Assembly: GCA_021234535.1 (NCBI GenBank)
Contig: CM037850.1
Coordinates: forward strand, 1,984,001 to 2,048,000
DNA: 64,000 nucleotides
DNA from: Stichopus chloronotus
Taxonomy: Eukaryota > Echinodermata > Holothuroidea > Aspidochirotida > Stichopodidae
Reading direction: 5' to 3'
Of the stretch, positions 61,949-64,000 are shown one piece after another. Below the pieces are notes generated by a model, which saw only the letters and a program-made list of their open reading frames with translations, ran no database searches and was not told the origin of the DNA. A program made the translations under genes and the position numbers. The first letter of the stretch is position 1, and every line of letters begins with the position of its first letter.

Positions 61949-64000
61949 TTTTTTTTAGAAGTGATTGAATCAAGACCACTATGGACCTAGGCCTGCGTTG
62001 TGTATTGTAACAGTCATTTCAAAATTAATTTTATAGCAGTGGATTACTCAATCTAGATATTATCAAATATAGCACAAAAGAGAGACAATTAATCAATTAT
62101 TACTACAAAGTTTTATCGATTTTAGCAAATGTTTGAACATGTTTTGGTCCTGACGTTCATTTAGTGATTGACTATGATATGATACACCCAGCTTATATGC
62201 CCACATTCTTTCCTTGTTGTTTGCACAGTTGTTCATTCATCCATTGCAAGTGTCTCACCGTATGATTACAATTTAGGTGTACGTGATTGATTGTGACATT
62301 TATTACAGGTATCAGTTCGGTGTCTAAGGTATCAGTTCGGTGAGGCAGCGACTTGTCGTACAATTCGGTGTCTGTGCCAAGCAGGCACGTAGCCCGGCGG
62401 TGGGGCATATGGGGGTCGACGTCTCAAAAAAAAAAAAAAAAACATGATTAGGCTAATGGCAATACCATTTTGCATCTAGGACCCTTTCCGAAAACAAACG
62501 TTTTCCAGTGGGGGACACCCCTCCCCCAGGGTGACAAAACTCATACATTGATGTACCCTTCCCCATCTTGGTTAGTCTGACTATATGGGCCTGTTGTGGA
62601 CTATGTATAATTACCAACAAATGCAGTGTATATATAAATATGTAACTGCATATTGAGTGTTATACAACGTAGAGTACCTCAATAATAATCAACGCCAACG
62701 GCCACACCATTAAGATGGCAGGCAGCGAAGTCCGCCTGACATTACAAAAGCTATATAAAATCAAGGCGCTTTATAGTGCTAAATCTGCAAGAAAAATACA
62801 AAGTGTGAGCTTAACAACTATTAGAAACGTCAAAGTTAGGACACGGTAGTAACTTGTCCTAATCCCTGTGACAGCACACATTCATTTTATACAAAACGGT
62901 AAATTTGCTAATGTCAACGTATTTAAACATTATGAGCTACCGGCAACTTATGTTATCGATTATTTATGTAGAAGACTGAGATAAGATAAAAAAAAATAGA
63001 CGGTCGAATGCTTGAGTATAAAAGGAATATATATCTTAACATAATTACCTGCATCGTAATATGTGTGATAAAGTTTTATTCGTATTGATAGTAGTTAATA
63101 TGAAATACCACATATGACAAACCCGGCATACAGTGTGTTTACTTATAGGTCAAACACTATCCAAATACGTTTCAGGAGATTTTATTAACGCATTGAGTTA
63201 TCACAATGCATGTGTCTTTGTCTACACTGAACGCCTTTCGTGGAAATAAAAGTTTCTTGAGTGTTTTAACTTATTAAAAAAGTTTTAATTAAAGTATTGA
63301 AGAGTGATGGAGTGAAACCACATGCACCAGGGTGTTACCAGACTTAAGACGTTTTAGCAATAAGTCATAATTACATTCTTCAAAAAACAAAATGATAGAA
63401 GTTTTGTTTGTTTTGTTTAACCATTTTAAGAACACGTCAAGATGCCAACTTCGAATTATCACCGCCATGTCTGAACTTTAAGACCAAGCACTCACAGCCT
63501 TAAACATACTAAAACAATCATTTGACCTAGATTTTACTGATGTTTGCCTTCCTTAAATTACTGCACCAAGATGGGGAAAGGACATGCTTGTCATGAACAG
63601 CTCATAGTTGTGTCAACCAACATAGAGATACAAAGAAAACTTAAAGTCAATGCAGTCAAATATATGAGATGGGGAAACCCGGGTAAAGGGGATCACAAAA
63701 CTTCGCAGAGCTTCATGGCGTCATTTTGACGTATATATTTACGAAAATTATAACTTTTTAAATACTAATGGGAAGGGGGCTTAACGCTGGAATGTGAGTT
63801 GCAAATTTTTTAGTGAAAGTCAAATTCCGCGGAATGTTCATATACATTCCAATCGAAATGGATATGATTTCAACTGAGTATTGGTGACTGATGTCTAGGC
63901 TCTCTTGGAGAGTCTGAATTTTGTAAGGCCAACAAAAATGTCGAGACAATTTTCATATTCTAATATTTCTCAACGGTGACTATGACATTCCGCCCTGCAG
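61949..64000. other. Intergenic sequence, no recognised gene
   Basis: Contains a short direct duplication (GGTATCAGTTCGGTG twice at 62,307-62,342) and a poly-A run at 62,427-62,443 after a G-rich stretch with GCAGGCACGTAGCCCGG, which may mark the 3' end of a small retroelement on the plus strand. Open frames at 62,193, 63,544 and 63,758 have no support. Confidence 0.4.

Noticed and set aside
62380..62445. Possible SINE or retroelement 3' end (GC-rich stretch followed by poly-A)
   Set aside because: Only one weak hallmark; no A/B box, target duplication or recognised body.
1..64000. CRISPR arrays, rRNA and tRNA genes
   Set aside because: No regularly spaced identical repeats, no rRNA sequence and no cloverleaf with a convincing T-arm were seen; the gene structure is eukaryotic.

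Overview
This window is eukaryotic nuclear DNA. It is AT-rich, its genes are split by GT-AG introns, and it carries decayed non-LTR retrotransposons, an inverted-repeat DNA element, microsatellites and diverged tandem repeats. There is no operon-like packing. The gene content (an SLC16-type transporter pair, and a DED/ZU5/UPA gene with a beta-propeller) fits an invertebrate deuterostome. An echinoderm, perhaps a sea cucumber, is my best guess, but that is inference and not a sequence match.

Layout. 0.5-2.1 kb: decayed CR1-like reverse transcriptase, minus strand. 2.1-10.7 kb: no recognised gene; palindromic GGTCTTCG repeats at 9.4-9.9 kb. 10.7-13.9 kb: intact four-exon monocarboxylate-transporter-like gene, plus strand (486 codons, all splice phases consistent). 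14.2-15.1 kb: second reverse transcriptase fragment. 18.8-27.1 kb: degenerate minus-strand copy of the transporter gene with the same four exons but an internal deletion, frameshifts and stops. Its 5.6 kb first intron holds an array of CRE and DR1-like motifs. 27-33 kb: non-coding, with a long AT microsatellite. 33.3-54.8 kb: one large minus-strand gene reconstructed here as 17 phase-matched exons. 55.7-61.9 kb: a 6.2 kb element with terminal inverted repeats and a 4-bp target duplication. 61.9-64 kb: nothing recognised.

The centrepiece is the large gene. In coding order it reads: beta-propeller, death-fold (DED-like) domain, coiled coil, DED, ZU5, UPA, second DED, UBA-like helix bundle, second ZU5, second UPA-like region, stop and poly(A) signal. 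DED, ZU5 and UPA are modules of apoptosis and innate-immunity adaptors (UNC5, PIDD1, UNC5CL, FADD). Their combination with a propeller and a UBA-like domain is not an architecture I know. The central exons (46.0 to 36.6 kb) read open; the outer ones carry six lesions (four 1-nt indels, one 4-nt duplication, one in-frame TGA). The locus is therefore either a young pseudogene, a gene with a shorter functional core, or a gene damaged by assembly errors.

The two transporter copies face each other tail to tail, as after an inverted duplication in which one copy decayed.
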